From Nectonema munidae (lineage: Eukaryota > Nematomorpha > Nectonematoida > Nectonematidae), in assembly GCA_030549495.1 (NCBI GenBank), contig JAUIRK010000957.1, positions 12,501-76,500 on the forward strand: a stretch of DNA of 64,000 nt. Reading direction: 5' to 3'. The first letter of the stretch is position 1. Each line of letters begins with the position of its first letter. The position numbers and the translations under genes are program-made. The notes beneath the pieces were generated by a model, which worked only from the letters and a program-made list of their open reading frames with translations, had not been told where the DNA came from and made no database searches. Below, piece after piece: positions 33,101 to 39,100 of the stretch.

Positions 33101-35714
33101 CACAGTCGATGCCTGTTTCTAACCCTAGAGCTTGTAGTATAGAAGCACACATCTATAGACACCAGTACTGAAAATCAAAACAATTTTGTTTTATATCCTG
33201 TTAATGATTTTCAAACTTAGTAACGTCTATTATTGAATATAAAGATTTACTCACACATACTTTATTGACGAAAAAATGTAAGAATTTTTTTCATTAATCT
33301 ATAATGCTGTTGTTGTTTGCCCCTAGATTATAGCTTTGTTTAAACTGAGAGAGTATTTCCATAAAAGCAAATACTCTCAGGGAAACGTGTAGAATTTTGT
33401 TACACGATAATACCAGTGTAATTTCAGCCAACCCGCAAAAATCCACCATTGAAAAATTAAATCTATAATCAATTTATTGAATATAAATATAAAAATGAAT
33501 TCTATAATTCTAGTCATTATAATGCTTTTGATATTAATGTTCTCTTGAGTCCGAATTGTCCCGAACCATTTTATACATCAAGCGTGAATAATAATAATTG
33601 AAACTGAATAAAAGTTGGTGTCTGACAGGCATCTTTTATTATTCTAATACTGCGTATACTTTTGGTTTAATTTGAATTAGAAATCTCACTGTAAAAAGAA
33701 CAAAACGAGCGTGGCTTCATGAAAGAAGATTTACACATGGAAGTGCACTAATGACATTTGTTGGTCCATACAACGTCTTTCAAATATGAATTTTTATGGA
33801 GAAACATTGTTTATTTCAGTTCTGGTGCAAAACAAAACAGGCGAAAGTTACCATTTGTTTTTTTCTGAAAGCATTAAAGGTCACGTCTTTAAAATGAGAA
33901 ATATAAAAGCAAATGTGAAAAATATCCGAAAAAGCATCAATTTGATGCTTGGAACTCGCCGACATTTTGAGAGCTGGAGCAGACAGAAATAACTTTGCTT
34001 CCTTTTACCCGCGTTTTAAAGCATTCTATCATGTAGCTTTGTTGATATGCTTATCCTTAGCCGATATAGTGGATAGAAAATGTCGACCCTTAGACTAGCT
34101 GTTATAAGTTATGTTTTTTGAATTTTGATAAAAATTGGAGTCATCATTACAGTTAGTTCAGAGACGATTCGGCTCCAATACCTTTGTTTTAATATATCAG
34201 TGTTATATCATTTCCTTTATTATGAGCAAGTGTGTTATTGAGGATCTGATAGACATTGTATAAAGATTTTTCGAATTTGTGATAGCGAAAAAATTTTATT
34301 TGCGTTCTCGTGTCTATGGAGGAGGAAAAAGAGAAGTAGGTTTTGCTGAGAATGGTTTTGTACATATGTTGATAGATAATTTACATCTTATAATTTGATA
34401 ACTAAATTAATTATCTATGCGCTCAACCATGACAGGCACGGTAAGTGTATACCGTAAAGATATACCACATAAAATCTGAGAAATAAAATCCAGAGAACTG
34501 TATAGTACTATTTTTTGTTTAATCACCAGTATAAAATTTGCTTACCATATTTTGTATTAATGAAAACAGATATGAAGAAGTTATATCAGATTTCAACAAA
34601 GATAAAGGTAATATAGACAATATGGATAAAAGAATTGAAGATTTTGCATGTCGCGAAAGTGCAATTGTTATTCACTTGTCAAACATTCTTGATCCTTCTA
34701 CATTAAATGCTTACTTAAAAAATGGTTGCATGCCATAAAAAACTTAATTTTTCAATTAACTGAAAAATACAATAAATCGATATATTATTAATAATAATGA
34801 TGCAATATATCAACAGAATAAACACCAATAGTTTGGTGGGCTTTAAGGGTTAAGAGGAAATGCCTGCAATTGTACACATTATAAAATAAATAGGTATACA
34901 TATTATTTACTGTTTCAGCATTCAAACTTAAAATTATGTCATTGATTTCTGGCTCAGGCTATAGAACAGTAAAAATTCTGTGCCTCACCCTCTTTGTGTC
35001 CGAAAACCAGCTTTATGTAAAAAAAAATCCTTACCATCGTGACTAATTAAATTTATTTTAAACTTTATATGAAATTACAAAATCAAGAAAGTTATTTCAA
35101 AATTTTAGAATATGAAAGGTGGTGAATGTATAGAGAAAAATAAGATACACACGAATATCAGCAAATTAAAAAAACAACTGAAGTAAATCGGTCAAGTTTT
35201 CGTGTGCTGTAAATCGAAAATCAGAATCATTTTGAGAGTAAGATACCGTGGTAAAGAAGCCCGTATTGTATTTACATACATATAATACTGATGGTCGTTG
35301 TCGACAATTTGGAGGGTGTGATAAAATCGCTATAGAATTTTTTTTTAAAAATCCAATGTTAGTAGTTGTTAATTATGAAATTATTTGACCTAGAAAATTT
35401 AAGAGTTGTCGTTTTTCCAAAATTTTTGGACTATGATGCATTCAGCTGCGTCAATTTTATGAGTGTAATGCATTTTAAAATATTACAGGCAGATGCTGTT
35501 GTGCAAAGTCTCGCTGGGCAAAGTGTTCCACAAGTACTCCGCCATGAAGATAGCCCACTCTCCTCCCGGCCACCACAGCATCGTTGGACAGCCCAGTTCC
35601 GCGGGCCTTGTGTACCCAGAGTACGTTATTTACCGCGGGGAACAGGCCTATCCCGAGTACTTGATAACGTACCAAATCGTTCTTTCACTCAATCAGCCAA
35701 CCAGTGCGGAGTAG
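1..35714 (+). CDS. TNKS: Tankyrase (poly-ADP-ribose polymerase), C-terminal 991 residues, 16 exons
   Basis: Tankyrase transfers ADP-ribose chains from NAD+ to partners bound by its ankyrin repeat clusters (axin, telomere and spindle proteins in other animals). Seen here: ankyrin repeats corresponding to the end of ARC2 and to ARC3, ARC4 and ARC5, then a SAM domain (exons 11-12), then a PARP domain (exons 13-16). The HGSP motif gives the NAD-binding His, [17 protein letters not shown] the Tyr, and PEYLITYQ the catalytic Glu. The tankyrase-specific CHCC zinc site ([14 protein letters not shown]) is intact. Exons are 1-168, 1737-1990, 11174-11340, 12764-12920, 13591-13743, 16542-16863, 20869-21098, 25350-25529, 27093-27261, 27316-27445, 30642-30851, 30904-31045, 31099-31274, 31753-31936, 32458-32566 and 35489-35714. 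Every junction is GT-AG and phase-consistent. The 5' part (N-terminal region, ARC1 and the start of ARC2) is outside the window. TNKS1 and TNKS2 cannot be told apart; invertebrates usually have one gene. Identity is firm and the splice sites are my reading. Confidence 0.95.
169..1736. other. Tankyrase intron; no gene seen
   Basis: AT-rich intron without a convincing ORF. Around 1530-1590 there is a loose run of TAACTAACTGA-like words that recurs in other introns of the gene (near 11900, 12240, 13380 and 13900). Confidence 0.6.
1737..1990 (+). CDS. TNKS: Tankyrase exon, ARC2 ankyrin repeats
   Basis: Acceptor follows a pyrimidine tract (TTCGCTTGTTAG). The peptide runs [14 protein letters not shown] through [11 protein letters not shown] to [17 protein letters not shown]. 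The donor AACT|GTATCA at 1991 is preferred over the upstream GAA|GTTAAC because only it gives phase 1, which joins the next exon as VNYTHKGLQ, aligning with LTYEFKGHSLLQ of vertebrate tankyrases. Confidence 0.88.
2470..3021 (-). mobile_element. RTE-like LINE, 3' part
   Basis: Minus-strand peptides [20 protein letters not shown], then [20 protein letters not shown] and [14 protein letters not shown], are the usual C-terminus of RTE-type reverse transcriptases. The two pieces are in different frames, so the copy is broken. The 3' end is near 2470-2480 with an AAGAAG-rich tail on the minus strand. It continues at 4802 across the hAT insertion. Confidence 0.75.
3278..3905. repeat. Long inverted repeat built of GGGGCATTTTTTCC units
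   Basis: The left arm (about 3278-3500) repeats AGGAAAAAATGCCCC with AATTAAAAAGT spacers. The right arm (about 3640-3905) carries the reverse complement several more times. An AT-rich loop sits near 3510-3630. The outer part of each arm is itself a tandem array of roughly 25-30 bp units, and the right arm has more copies. Confidence 0.85.
3899..4095. repeat. Tandem repeat, about 43-bp unit, five copies
   Basis: GGGGCGAATTGTCCATG recurs at about 3900, 3943, 3985, 4026 and (as GGGGCGAAATGTCCAAG) 4069, each followed by a GACGAACTGTCTT-like half. The apparent ORFs on both strands here are artefacts of a unit close to a multiple of three. Confidence 0.85.
4802..5332 (-). mobile_element. RTE-like LINE reverse transcriptase, 5'-truncated part
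   Basis: The minus-strand peptide has [38 protein letters not shown] and [20 protein letters not shown], which are RT motifs A to C including FADD, and later VKTFKYLG. At 5332 the frame runs without a stop into the hAT transposase C-terminus. The LINE is therefore 5'-truncated at this point, probably where it inserted. Confidence 0.85.
5333..6607 (-). mobile_element. hAT transposase of CGGBP1-like type (degenerate)
   Basis: The N-terminal piece (6607-6201) has a CGGBP1/BED-like zinc finger ([16 protein letters not shown]) and a segment [20 protein letters not shown] resembling the CGGBP1 middle region. Next come [20 protein letters not shown] with [13 protein letters not shown], then [17 protein letters not shown], and finally the hAT dimerisation motif [12 protein letters not shown] near 5340-5400. 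The pieces lie in different frames, so the gene is dead. Its C-terminal end is replaced by the LINE. The ends of this inner element were not found. Confidence 0.75.
7185..7345. repeat. Degenerate tandem repeat of GTTGACC words
   Basis: AAATTGACCTAAC, AAATTGACTATATGG, AAGTTGACCCAACAT, AAGTTGACTTTAATTGACAT and AAGTTGACTTT follow one another at roughly 20-bp spacing. It lies at the break between the ZBED5-like transposase and the inner hAT. Confidence 0.5.
7314..8880 (-). pseudogene. ZBED5-like hAT transposase, broken
   Basis: Starting near 8880 ([13 protein letters not shown]), it has a BED-type finger ([14 protein letters not shown] followed by RLSEHL), then [55 protein letters not shown] and [20 protein letters not shown], in that order. 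These are hallmarks of the ZBED5/SCAND3 group. At least three frame breaks separate the ORFs at 8880-8700, 8695-8213, 8033-7611 and 7601-7314. The C-terminus is cut off by the inner insertion. Confidence 0.8.
9347..11173. other. Tankyrase intron remainder; no gene seen
   Basis: AT-rich with no convincing ORF or repeat structure apart from homopolymer runs. The short overlapping ORFs at 10514-10781 are AT-rich shadows with no recognisable motif. Confidence 0.5.
11174..11340 (+). CDS. TNKS: Tankyrase exon, start of ARC3
   Basis: Acceptor TTTCTAACAG. The peptide contains [19 protein letters not shown] and GDTFLHSL, matching the less conserved ARC3 opening. Donor ATT|GTACGC, phase 0. ARC3 is the cluster that does not bind partners in vertebrates, so its divergence is expected. 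Confidence 0.85.
11341..12763. other. Tankyrase intron; no gene seen
   Basis: Noncoding. Contains TAACTAACT-type word clusters (about 11890-11985 and 12225-12300), also seen in sister introns. Confidence 0.5.
12764..12920 (+). CDS. TNKS: Tankyrase exon, ARC3 ankyrin repeats
   Basis: Acceptor TTTGAATTCAG. The peptide has [23 protein letters not shown] and [16 protein letters not shown], in register with the vertebrate RKGANVNEKNKDFMTPLH segment. Donor AAAG|GTAATT, phase 1. Confidence 0.88.
12921..13590. other. Tankyrase intron with a direct repeat
   Basis: The phrase AAATAGCTGACATTTATATC followed by TATTTGA occurs at about 13357 and again at about 13513, some 157 bp apart. Otherwise AT-rich with no ORF of interest. 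Confidence 0.55.
13591..13743 (+). CDS. TNKS: Tankyrase exon, end of ARC3
   Basis: Acceptor TCTTTGTTACAG. The peptide has [27 protein letters not shown] and IKEVLM. Donor ATGA|GTGAAT, phase 1, placed just before an in-frame TAA. Confidence 0.87.
13744..14489. other. Tankyrase intron; dispersed repeat material
   Basis: Around 13970-14110 runs of ATTTGGTCTTGAACAAATTG-like words occur, loosely resembling the GGCGAATTGTCC array at 3.9 kb. No coding sequence recognised. Confidence 0.4.
14490..15130 (+). mobile_element. LINE reverse transcriptase fragment
   Basis: The plus-strand peptide [13 protein letters not shown] then [11 protein letters not shown] gives RT motifs B and C (YPDD). Further on are YFGDIL and an RWFSHI-like segment. 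Frames are broken throughout. A second, better preserved LINE tail follows at once. Confidence 0.65.
15135..15630 (+). mobile_element. LINE 3' end with GAT microsatellite tail
   Basis: The 120-aa ORF at 15241-15603 reads [32 protein letters not shown] and [16 protein letters not shown], the C-terminus of a non-LTR reverse transcriptase, ended by a (GAT)n tail at 15598-15626. The same family lies in inverse orientation at 19625-19870. Confidence 0.8.
15631..16541. other. Tankyrase intron; one unassigned ORF
   Basis: Contains an 82-codon minus-strand ORF (16032-16280; [23 protein letters not shown]) that I cannot assign. Its base composition is somewhat richer in GC than the flanks, so it may be transposon debris. 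Confidence 0.4.
16542..16863 (+). CDS. TNKS: Tankyrase exon, ARC3-ARC4 linker and first ARC4 repeat
   Basis: Acceptor TTCTTCGAATTAG. A Ser/Thr-rich linker of about 45 residues precedes [17 protein letters not shown], then [20 protein letters not shown] and DVDSKDKG. Donor AAAGG|GTGTGC, phase 2. Codon composition is far more GC-rich than the flanks. Confidence 0.92.
16864..17976. other. Tankyrase intron; no gene seen
   Basis: AT-rich. AACTTTTTAATTTT and AAAAACTGAAAC words near 17340 recur inverted near 17440 (GTTTCAGTTTTTGAAAAT), suggesting a small foldback about 120 bp long. Confidence 0.4.
17977..18850. mobile_element. Probable non-autonomous DNA transposon
   Basis: It begins TAGAGTTGGGAAAATAACG and ends GTAATGATGCCAAGTCTA. 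The ends are imperfect inverted repeats (TAGAGTTGGGA against TAGACTTGGCA). Subterminal CGTTA/TAACG motifs are dense at both sides. There is no ORF. Similar CGATATTTTCG and CGTTATCGTTAGG words occur at 47392-47530, probably a relative. Confidence 0.5.
18851..19624. other. Tankyrase intron; no gene seen
   Basis: AT-rich, no motif recognised. Confidence 0.4.
19625..19870 (-). mobile_element. LINE 3' end, same family as at 15.2 kb
   Basis: The minus-strand peptide [14 protein letters not shown] and [16 protein letters not shown] is nearly the same as the copy at 15241-15603, followed by an ATGATGATG tail at 19650. Strongly 5'-truncated. Confidence 0.8.
19871..20868. other. Tankyrase intron; no gene seen
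   Basis: AT-rich. A short plus-strand ORF (19908-20126) has no recognisable motif. Confidence 0.4.
20869..21098 (+). CDS. TNKS: Tankyrase exon, ARC4 ankyrin repeats
   Basis: Peptide [47 protein letters not shown] and PLDLLSM. Donor ATGG|GTAAGC, phase 1. It joins cleanly to the acceptor at 25350. Confidence 0.93.
21280..21430. repeat. Degenerate AATTGAC/ATTAAA word array
   Basis: Words such as AATTGACATAAATCAATTGA, AACACAATTGATTTAAAAA, GACCTAACAATGATTGGC and AATGACCTAAAAACAAGTGA recur at about 20-bp spacing. The style is the same as the array at 7185-7345. Confidence 0.4.
21576..21890. mobile_element. hAT-type short element remnant
   Basis: The left end CAGGGATTGGCAAACTTTTT is a common hAT terminus. 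Clustered CGACCC motifs follow, inside both ends (TCGACCCGTTC, ATCGACCCCC). The right terminus is not clear, so the copy is probably truncated. Confidence 0.45.
22360..22500. mobile_element. Fragment of a Tc1/pogo-like element end
   Basis: ACAGTAAACTCTCCTAAAAC followed by repeated AACCGGAAT words resembles the terminal region of pogo/Tigger elements. No partner end was found nearby, so this is a weak call. Confidence 0.35.
22980..24848 (-). mobile_element. Complete-looking hAT transposon with TSD, degenerate transposase
   Basis: The ends CAGGGTTGCCAAACGT and ACGTTTGGCAACACTG are inverted repeats. The flanking 8-bp repeats are CGTTGGAG (22972-22979) and CGTTGAAG (24849-24856). GTACCAGA motifs are repeated inside both ends. 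On the minus strand the N-terminal ORF (24596-24393) has [19 protein letters not shown] with CKFC. The C-terminal ORF (23414-23202) has [15 protein letters not shown] and [12 protein letters not shown], the hAT dimerisation domain. The middle is broken in several frames. Confidence 0.85.
24857..25349. other. Tankyrase intron
   Basis: Nothing coding except the upstream extension of the ARC5 exon frame (25212-25349), discussed under findings. Confidence 0.5.
25350..25529 (+). CDS. TNKS: Tankyrase exon, start of ARC5
   Basis: Acceptor TTACTATCTTTAG. The peptide contains [32 protein letters not shown] and [11 protein letters not shown], the LLRGDAALLDAAKKG landmark of tankyrases. The open frame runs upstream to 25212, and an alternative acceptor there (AAAATGCAG) is in phase but would insert a hydrophobic stretch not found in the family, so 25350 is preferred. 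Confidence 0.9.
25530..27092. other. Tankyrase intron with one unassigned ORF
   Basis: A 136-codon minus-strand ORF (25828-26238) contains [33 protein letters not shown] and [15 protein letters not shown] do not recognise it. It is less AT-biased than its surroundings and may be a transposon ORF piece or an unannotated exon. Confidence 0.4.
27093..27261 (+). CDS. TNKS: Tankyrase exon, ARC5 ankyrin repeats
   Basis: Peptide [38 protein letters not shown] and HNSNINCQD. Donor GACAA|GTTTGC, followed by a 54-bp intron. The open frame reads into the intron, so an ORF caller would extend it wrongly. Confidence 0.92.
27262..27315 (+). other. 54-bp tankyrase intron
   Basis: GTTTGC at the 5' side and GATTTAG at the 3' side. 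T-rich in the plus strand. Shows that introns of about 50 bp are used in this genome. Confidence 0.85.
27316..27445 (+). CDS. TNKS: Tankyrase exon, last ARC5 repeat
   Basis: Acceptor GCGATTGATTTAG. Peptide [35 protein letters not shown], then AYDLAL. Strong donor CTT|GTAAGT, phase 0. Confidence 0.92.
27720..27890 (+). mobile_element. tRNA-derived SINE
   Basis: CAAGGTTGGTTAGATGCTGA and GGGTTCGATACCGC resemble the A and B boxes of an RNA polymerase III promoter. The body AGATCTTGGGTTCGAT and the tail TTCGATGGAAACACTCC match the copy at 29110-29250. Confidence 0.7.
27891..29109. other. Tankyrase intron; possible second SINE type
   Basis: At about 28060-28140 GGCTCACGAGCTACAC and GATGGTTCGAAGTCACG look like a tRNA-derived unit with a B-box. 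Otherwise AT-rich, no ORF. Confidence 0.35.
29110..29250 (-). mobile_element. tRNA-derived SINE, inverse orientation
   Basis: On the minus strand AAGGTTGGTTAGATACTGAA, AGATCTTGGGTTCGATCCCG and GTCTCGATGAAAACACCC parallel the plus-strand copy at 27720-27890. The B-box GGTTCGATCCC is canonical. Confidence 0.75.
29490..30385 (-). mobile_element. LINE 3' fragment
   Basis: The minus-strand ORF (30168-29932) has [17 protein letters not shown] and [14 protein letters not shown], the C-terminal part of a non-LTR reverse transcriptase ORF. Farther on a frame reads [20 protein letters not shown]. It ends in a CATCATCATCATC-type tail at about 29500-29550. Several frames are needed, so the copy is dead. 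Confidence 0.7.
30642..30851 (+). CDS. TNKS: Tankyrase exon, ARC5-SAM linker and first half of SAM domain
   Basis: Starts [11 protein letters not shown] (vertebrate ADDIRALLIDAM). After a short low-complexity linker it enters SAM with [20 protein letters not shown]. Donor CAG|GTTGAA. The linker is much shorter than in vertebrates. SAM drives head-to-tail polymerisation in the family. Confidence 0.92.
30852..30903 (+). other. 52-bp tankyrase intron inside the SAM domain
   Basis: GTTGAAATC to TTTACTCTGCAG. It is removed because retaining it breaks the conserved EKEQ-ITLE junction of SAM. Confidence 0.88.
30904..31045 (+). CDS. TNKS: Tankyrase exon, second half of SAM domain
   Basis: Acceptor TTTACTCTGCAG, 52 bp after the previous donor. 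Peptide [19 protein letters not shown] then [13 protein letters not shown], aligning with GHEELKEIGINAYGHRHK. Donor CTCA|GTAAGA. Confidence 0.93.
31099..31274 (+). CDS. TNKS: Tankyrase exon, entry to PARP domain
   Basis: Acceptor CGAATTTAG after a 53-bp intron. Peptide [20 protein letters not shown] and [12 protein letters not shown], matching the EYQSVEEEMQSTIREHRDG and FNRYNVIRIQK region. Donor AAAG|GTAATT, phase 0. Confidence 0.92.
31275..31752. other. Tankyrase intron; no gene seen
   Basis: No motif recognised. Minus-strand ORFs here are low-complexity shadows. Confidence 0.45.
31753..31936 (+). CDS. TNKS: Tankyrase exon, PARP catalytic core with HGSP
   Basis: Acceptor GCTTGTTTCAG. Peptide [32 protein letters not shown] and [14 protein letters not shown]. 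The His of HGSP contacts NAD ribose in the family. Donor GCAG|GTTTGT, phase 1. Confidence 0.95.
31937..32457. other. Tankyrase intron; no gene seen
   Basis: AT-rich, no feature recognised. Confidence 0.45.
32458..32566 (+). CDS. TNKS: Tankyrase exon, PARP core with zinc site
   Basis: Acceptor GTTTTACTTAAG. Peptide [17 protein letters not shown], then [15 protein letters not shown]. It carries the catalytic-site Tyr and all four tankyrase zinc ligands (C-x2/3-H-x4-C-x2-C). Donor CATCG|GTAAAT, phase 2. Confidence 0.95.
32567..35488. other. Last tankyrase intron; two unassigned short ORFs
   Basis: Holds a hairpin at 33347-33382 (CTGAGAGAGTATTT pairing with AAATACTCTCAG). Two plus-strand ORFs, 33786-33992 and 34538-34738 ([19 protein letters not shown]), have no family I recognise. 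They look like eroded transposon coding pieces. Confidence 0.45.
35489..35714 (+). CDS. TNKS: Tankyrase terminal exon with catalytic glutamate
   Basis: Acceptor AAATATTACAG. Peptide [26 protein letters not shown]-like [33 protein letters not shown], ending PTSAE then TAG. The Glu of PEYLI is the chain-elongating catalytic residue in tankyrases. Confidence 0.95.
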
Positions 35715-35764
35715 ACTTTTCCGAATGCAGACTTTTGTCAGAACTTAATTTATTTTACACTTCT

Positions 35765-35770
35765 AATAAA
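35765..35770 (+). promoter_or_regulatory. Candidate tankyrase polyadenylation signal AATAAA
   Basis: AATAAA lies 51 bp after the tankyrase stop. Such hexamers are common by chance in AT-rich DNA, so support is positional only. Confidence 0.4.
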
Positions 35771-36060
35771 TATTTACAAACTCCTTTTTTGATTCTTTGG
35801 ATCAAACATGCTATTACTAATCTTAAAATTATTCTGTTAGAATCCAATTTTTTTTTGCAATAACAGCCAATTACTATAATTTCTGGGTTTTGAGAAATAA
35901 CAAAGATATTGTTTGCATTTAAGTGAAAAGTGTGACAAATTAAAATACAACTTTAGTTTAGATCAAAAATATAGGTACAGATATGAAATTTCAATGAATA
36001 TAAGAAAGACACGCTCGAGAGATGAAATGTTTAAAATAAAATCTTCACTTTATCGTATAC
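35771..36060. other. Tail-to-tail intergenic strip between tankyrase and the ligase III-like gene
   Basis: About 350 bp separate the two stop codons. The nearest AATAAA on the minus strand (TTTATT on plus near 35749) lies inside the presumed tankyrase 3' UTR, so the two transcripts may overlap. Confidence 0.4.
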
Positions 36061-36122
36061 TCACTTCTTTTCTTCTTCTATGATTTCAAAGGATTCGGAG
36101 GCCTCCTTTTTACTGACTGATC
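36061..36122 (-). CDS. Candidate terminal exon of the ligase III-like gene
   Basis: Acceptor TTATTTTCCATTTAG. The incoming phase matches the donor at 38060, and the join reads KMLQRSVSKKEASESFEII then EEEKK and TGA. No homology is known to me for this acidic tail. Alternatively it could be a chance splice-like match, since the exon is only 62 bp. Confidence 0.45.
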
Positions 36123-39100
36123 CTAAATGGAAAATAATTTAAAATATCGATTCTGAAGTTTTTATCTTTATTCACTGTTGATCATCCTCGTCTAAGCCAC
36201 TCTTAATGAACACTTCAAAGAAAAAAAAGTTTAGAAAAAAGTCAAATGTTTTGCAACCGACCCCAATATATTTAATAAAACTCATAACTTTTATAGTTCG
36301 TTTTTCTTATGTGATTAATTTTAGAGTCAACATTTAAAATCAGAAATTATAGTTTAATTAAATTTTTTTATTTTTGAATCTAAAAATAAAAAGCGGGTTA
36401 AAGATTTTTTTTAAATAATTTTTATATAATTAAAATGTTTTTTTCCTATTTTTTAAATAATTTAGAGGTCCTGAAATCTCTTTCTAGATAAAGCCAGCAC
36501 AACAATTTTTTTACTTGAATAATAAATCATTTTTATTAAAATATTTATTTTTTATGCGTTTCAAAATTGATCGTTTTATGTTGACGCGGAAGTTTTGCAA
36601 GGCTTACCAAAAGACGGAAATGGGCCATATAAAAACTTACACAATGAACGGAAAAGAGGAAAGCTATAAAGAAACAGTAAAAAAAATAAGTATGGAATTC
36701 CTATAATAATTATAAGAGTCATATATCCGAAACTTTGAAACTATCATAAATTATTCAAAAACACTCTAATCTAAAATGCATTTTGGGGCGTTAGCACTTT
36801 GTAACGAACAATAACGTTTCAGCAACAAAGATATTTAAGTTTTCTTCACAACTCCATAGGCATATGGTAAAGAACCAGGGTTTCGGTGCCGGAATCTGGA
36901 ATTATTTTAAATGAATTTATTCTGTCTTCATTGCTTAATACAAAGTTTAATATTAGTATTTCTCTAAAATTATATTGACTACCAAATAAATTCCAAAGCG
37001 TTATTATGATCAATAAAAATAAGTATGAGATTTGAAAATAGTAGACCACACTAATCCAATTTACTTTCGTAGAGTCAAAATTTTACCTCTATCATTTCAT
37101 ATTATATCATTATTGATTTTACAAAATCAATATCATTTATATCAGTCAGATATTTATATATACATAAATTTGGCTAAGATAAAAAAATAATGTATATCTT
37201 GTTTCTCATTTTTTATGCTAAGGATAGTAATAGATTTGCTCCACTAAGCTACCCTGAAAATTATTTTATCTGTTCGTTGTCCAAGGAGTTATTAATTTAT
37301 CCGAACCCTGTTAGATCAATTGTATTGTTTTATTTGGATAATGTGAAAACCCCTAAATAAACAAACCGTTCTAGACGTTCACAATATAGGAAGCTCTATT
37401 CTTCACAATATGAATTTCAAATATAGATTATGTACTAAGCAATCTTACAACGAACTTTTCTAAACGTGAGAAAAAATTGGCAAAGCAGGAGCCAGACATA
37501 TTGAAATATTTTTGCTACGGGGCCTATGATTTTTCTAGCTCCGAAAAATCAAGGTTTTCTTCTTTTATGCTTTTTCTAATAATAACGTGTAATTTTGAAC
37601 TTTCTCTAGGAAAGTATTATTTTATAGACGAGATTTAAAAATTCAAGTCAATAGTTTATCCGAAACTTCCAGTCAGTGTTTACTAGTGTTCTGTTGGATA
37701 CTAAGTATCCGGTTAAATATAAAAAAACCCCACTCTTTTTTAAGACATTTTCTTGAAAGATGACAATAAAAATTAATTAGCGTTCCTGCTATCTCTCAAT
37801 ATCAGAGTAACTGGTCCGCCCAAAAAATAACTTTTGTTAGAAACTTAGTAACACTTTTTTGTACAAATATAAGGGCATGGAAGTTTAGTTGGACTTTCAC
37901 AGCCAGTGTATCATTAGCCAACTAACAATAGAGTTATCATATGGCATAATATACGGTGGTACAAATTTAAATTGGTCATTTCTTTTCAAAAACAATGTCT
38001 ACGGTGATCAGTGAAAGAGAACAAGAGTTAAAATATTTTGATGAAGTTATGGCACTGACTTTGGAGCATCTTTTCTCGCAACTTCTTCAAGAAGGAAGCG
38101 GATTTTGGACAAGCTCTTGACAAGGAAGCGGCTTTGAAGGAGGGCATAGCGCTTATGAAGGCGAACAGCTCGCTGTTTCTCACTCCGATGCTCAGCCTTC
38201 TCTTAATCAAGCGCGAGATCATGACAAAGTCGTTAGCAGTGCATCTAAAGCAAGCAAAATCATTTCAGGCCTGAAGGAGTGTATTCGATATGGAGATTGT
38301 CAAAGCCAAGAACGTACTCAAAAGAAATTATGAATTTTTTTTAGAAATTTATGGGTCTTAACCATTTTGTGTCAAAATGTATATATCAAAAATATGATGA
38401 ACTTATAGAAAAGATGGATAAATTTGAAAAATATAGCAAATAAATATTTTTGTTCCCGATTTTTAGGCCAATCTAAACTAACAAATATAATCTATAGATC
38501 AAATTTTTTAGCTATTCGATGTGAAGTGCTTTCTCAATTGTGGTGAATATTTATTTAGATTTTCAAACTTAATACTCAAGGTACATCTTTGCAAAATATT
38601 TTACAGGATACACCCTTTCAACAAAAAAGATTTAGATGAGAAGATTTAGATTTTCACAGGCGTCCATGAAAGTTGAGTTTTGTCAATTTCTTTGATTTTT
38701 TTGAAAAAGTTTCTTAGCTATTTCCCAGCTGTTGACTAATTCGTGGCATATAAATGGAGAAAACAAAACATTATCTCAATTTTTTTGCACTGAAATCTAT
38801 ATATCTGAGATCTAAATTAGTAAAATATAGAAATCCAAAAACACGCGACAAAATGTCACTTCTTAGCTGCCACCTATTTAATATTTCTTATAATCCACTT
38901 TATATTCATAAGGAAAGAGCATTTGGGGACATTTTCCGAGGGTATTGCCCTCCATGTTTGTTCAAAACCCAATTTTTAAGGGCAGAACTGAGTTAAACTT
39001 TTTTTTATAAAAAAGTATTTGTTATAAAATAAAACGATTAAAACTTTTGTAAAATATTTATTTGATAAAGAAAGCATCAAGGTTTTATTAGATCTACGGT

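Noticed and set aside
33347-33382. Hairpin as a possible RNA gene or terminator
   Set aside because: The stem is imperfect, lies inside an intron and has no other RNA-gene feature.
37994-38119. Plus-strand ORF MSTVISEREQELKYF over the ligase III-like exon
   Set aside because: It is antisense to an exon with clear ligase III homology, so it is taken as a shadow.
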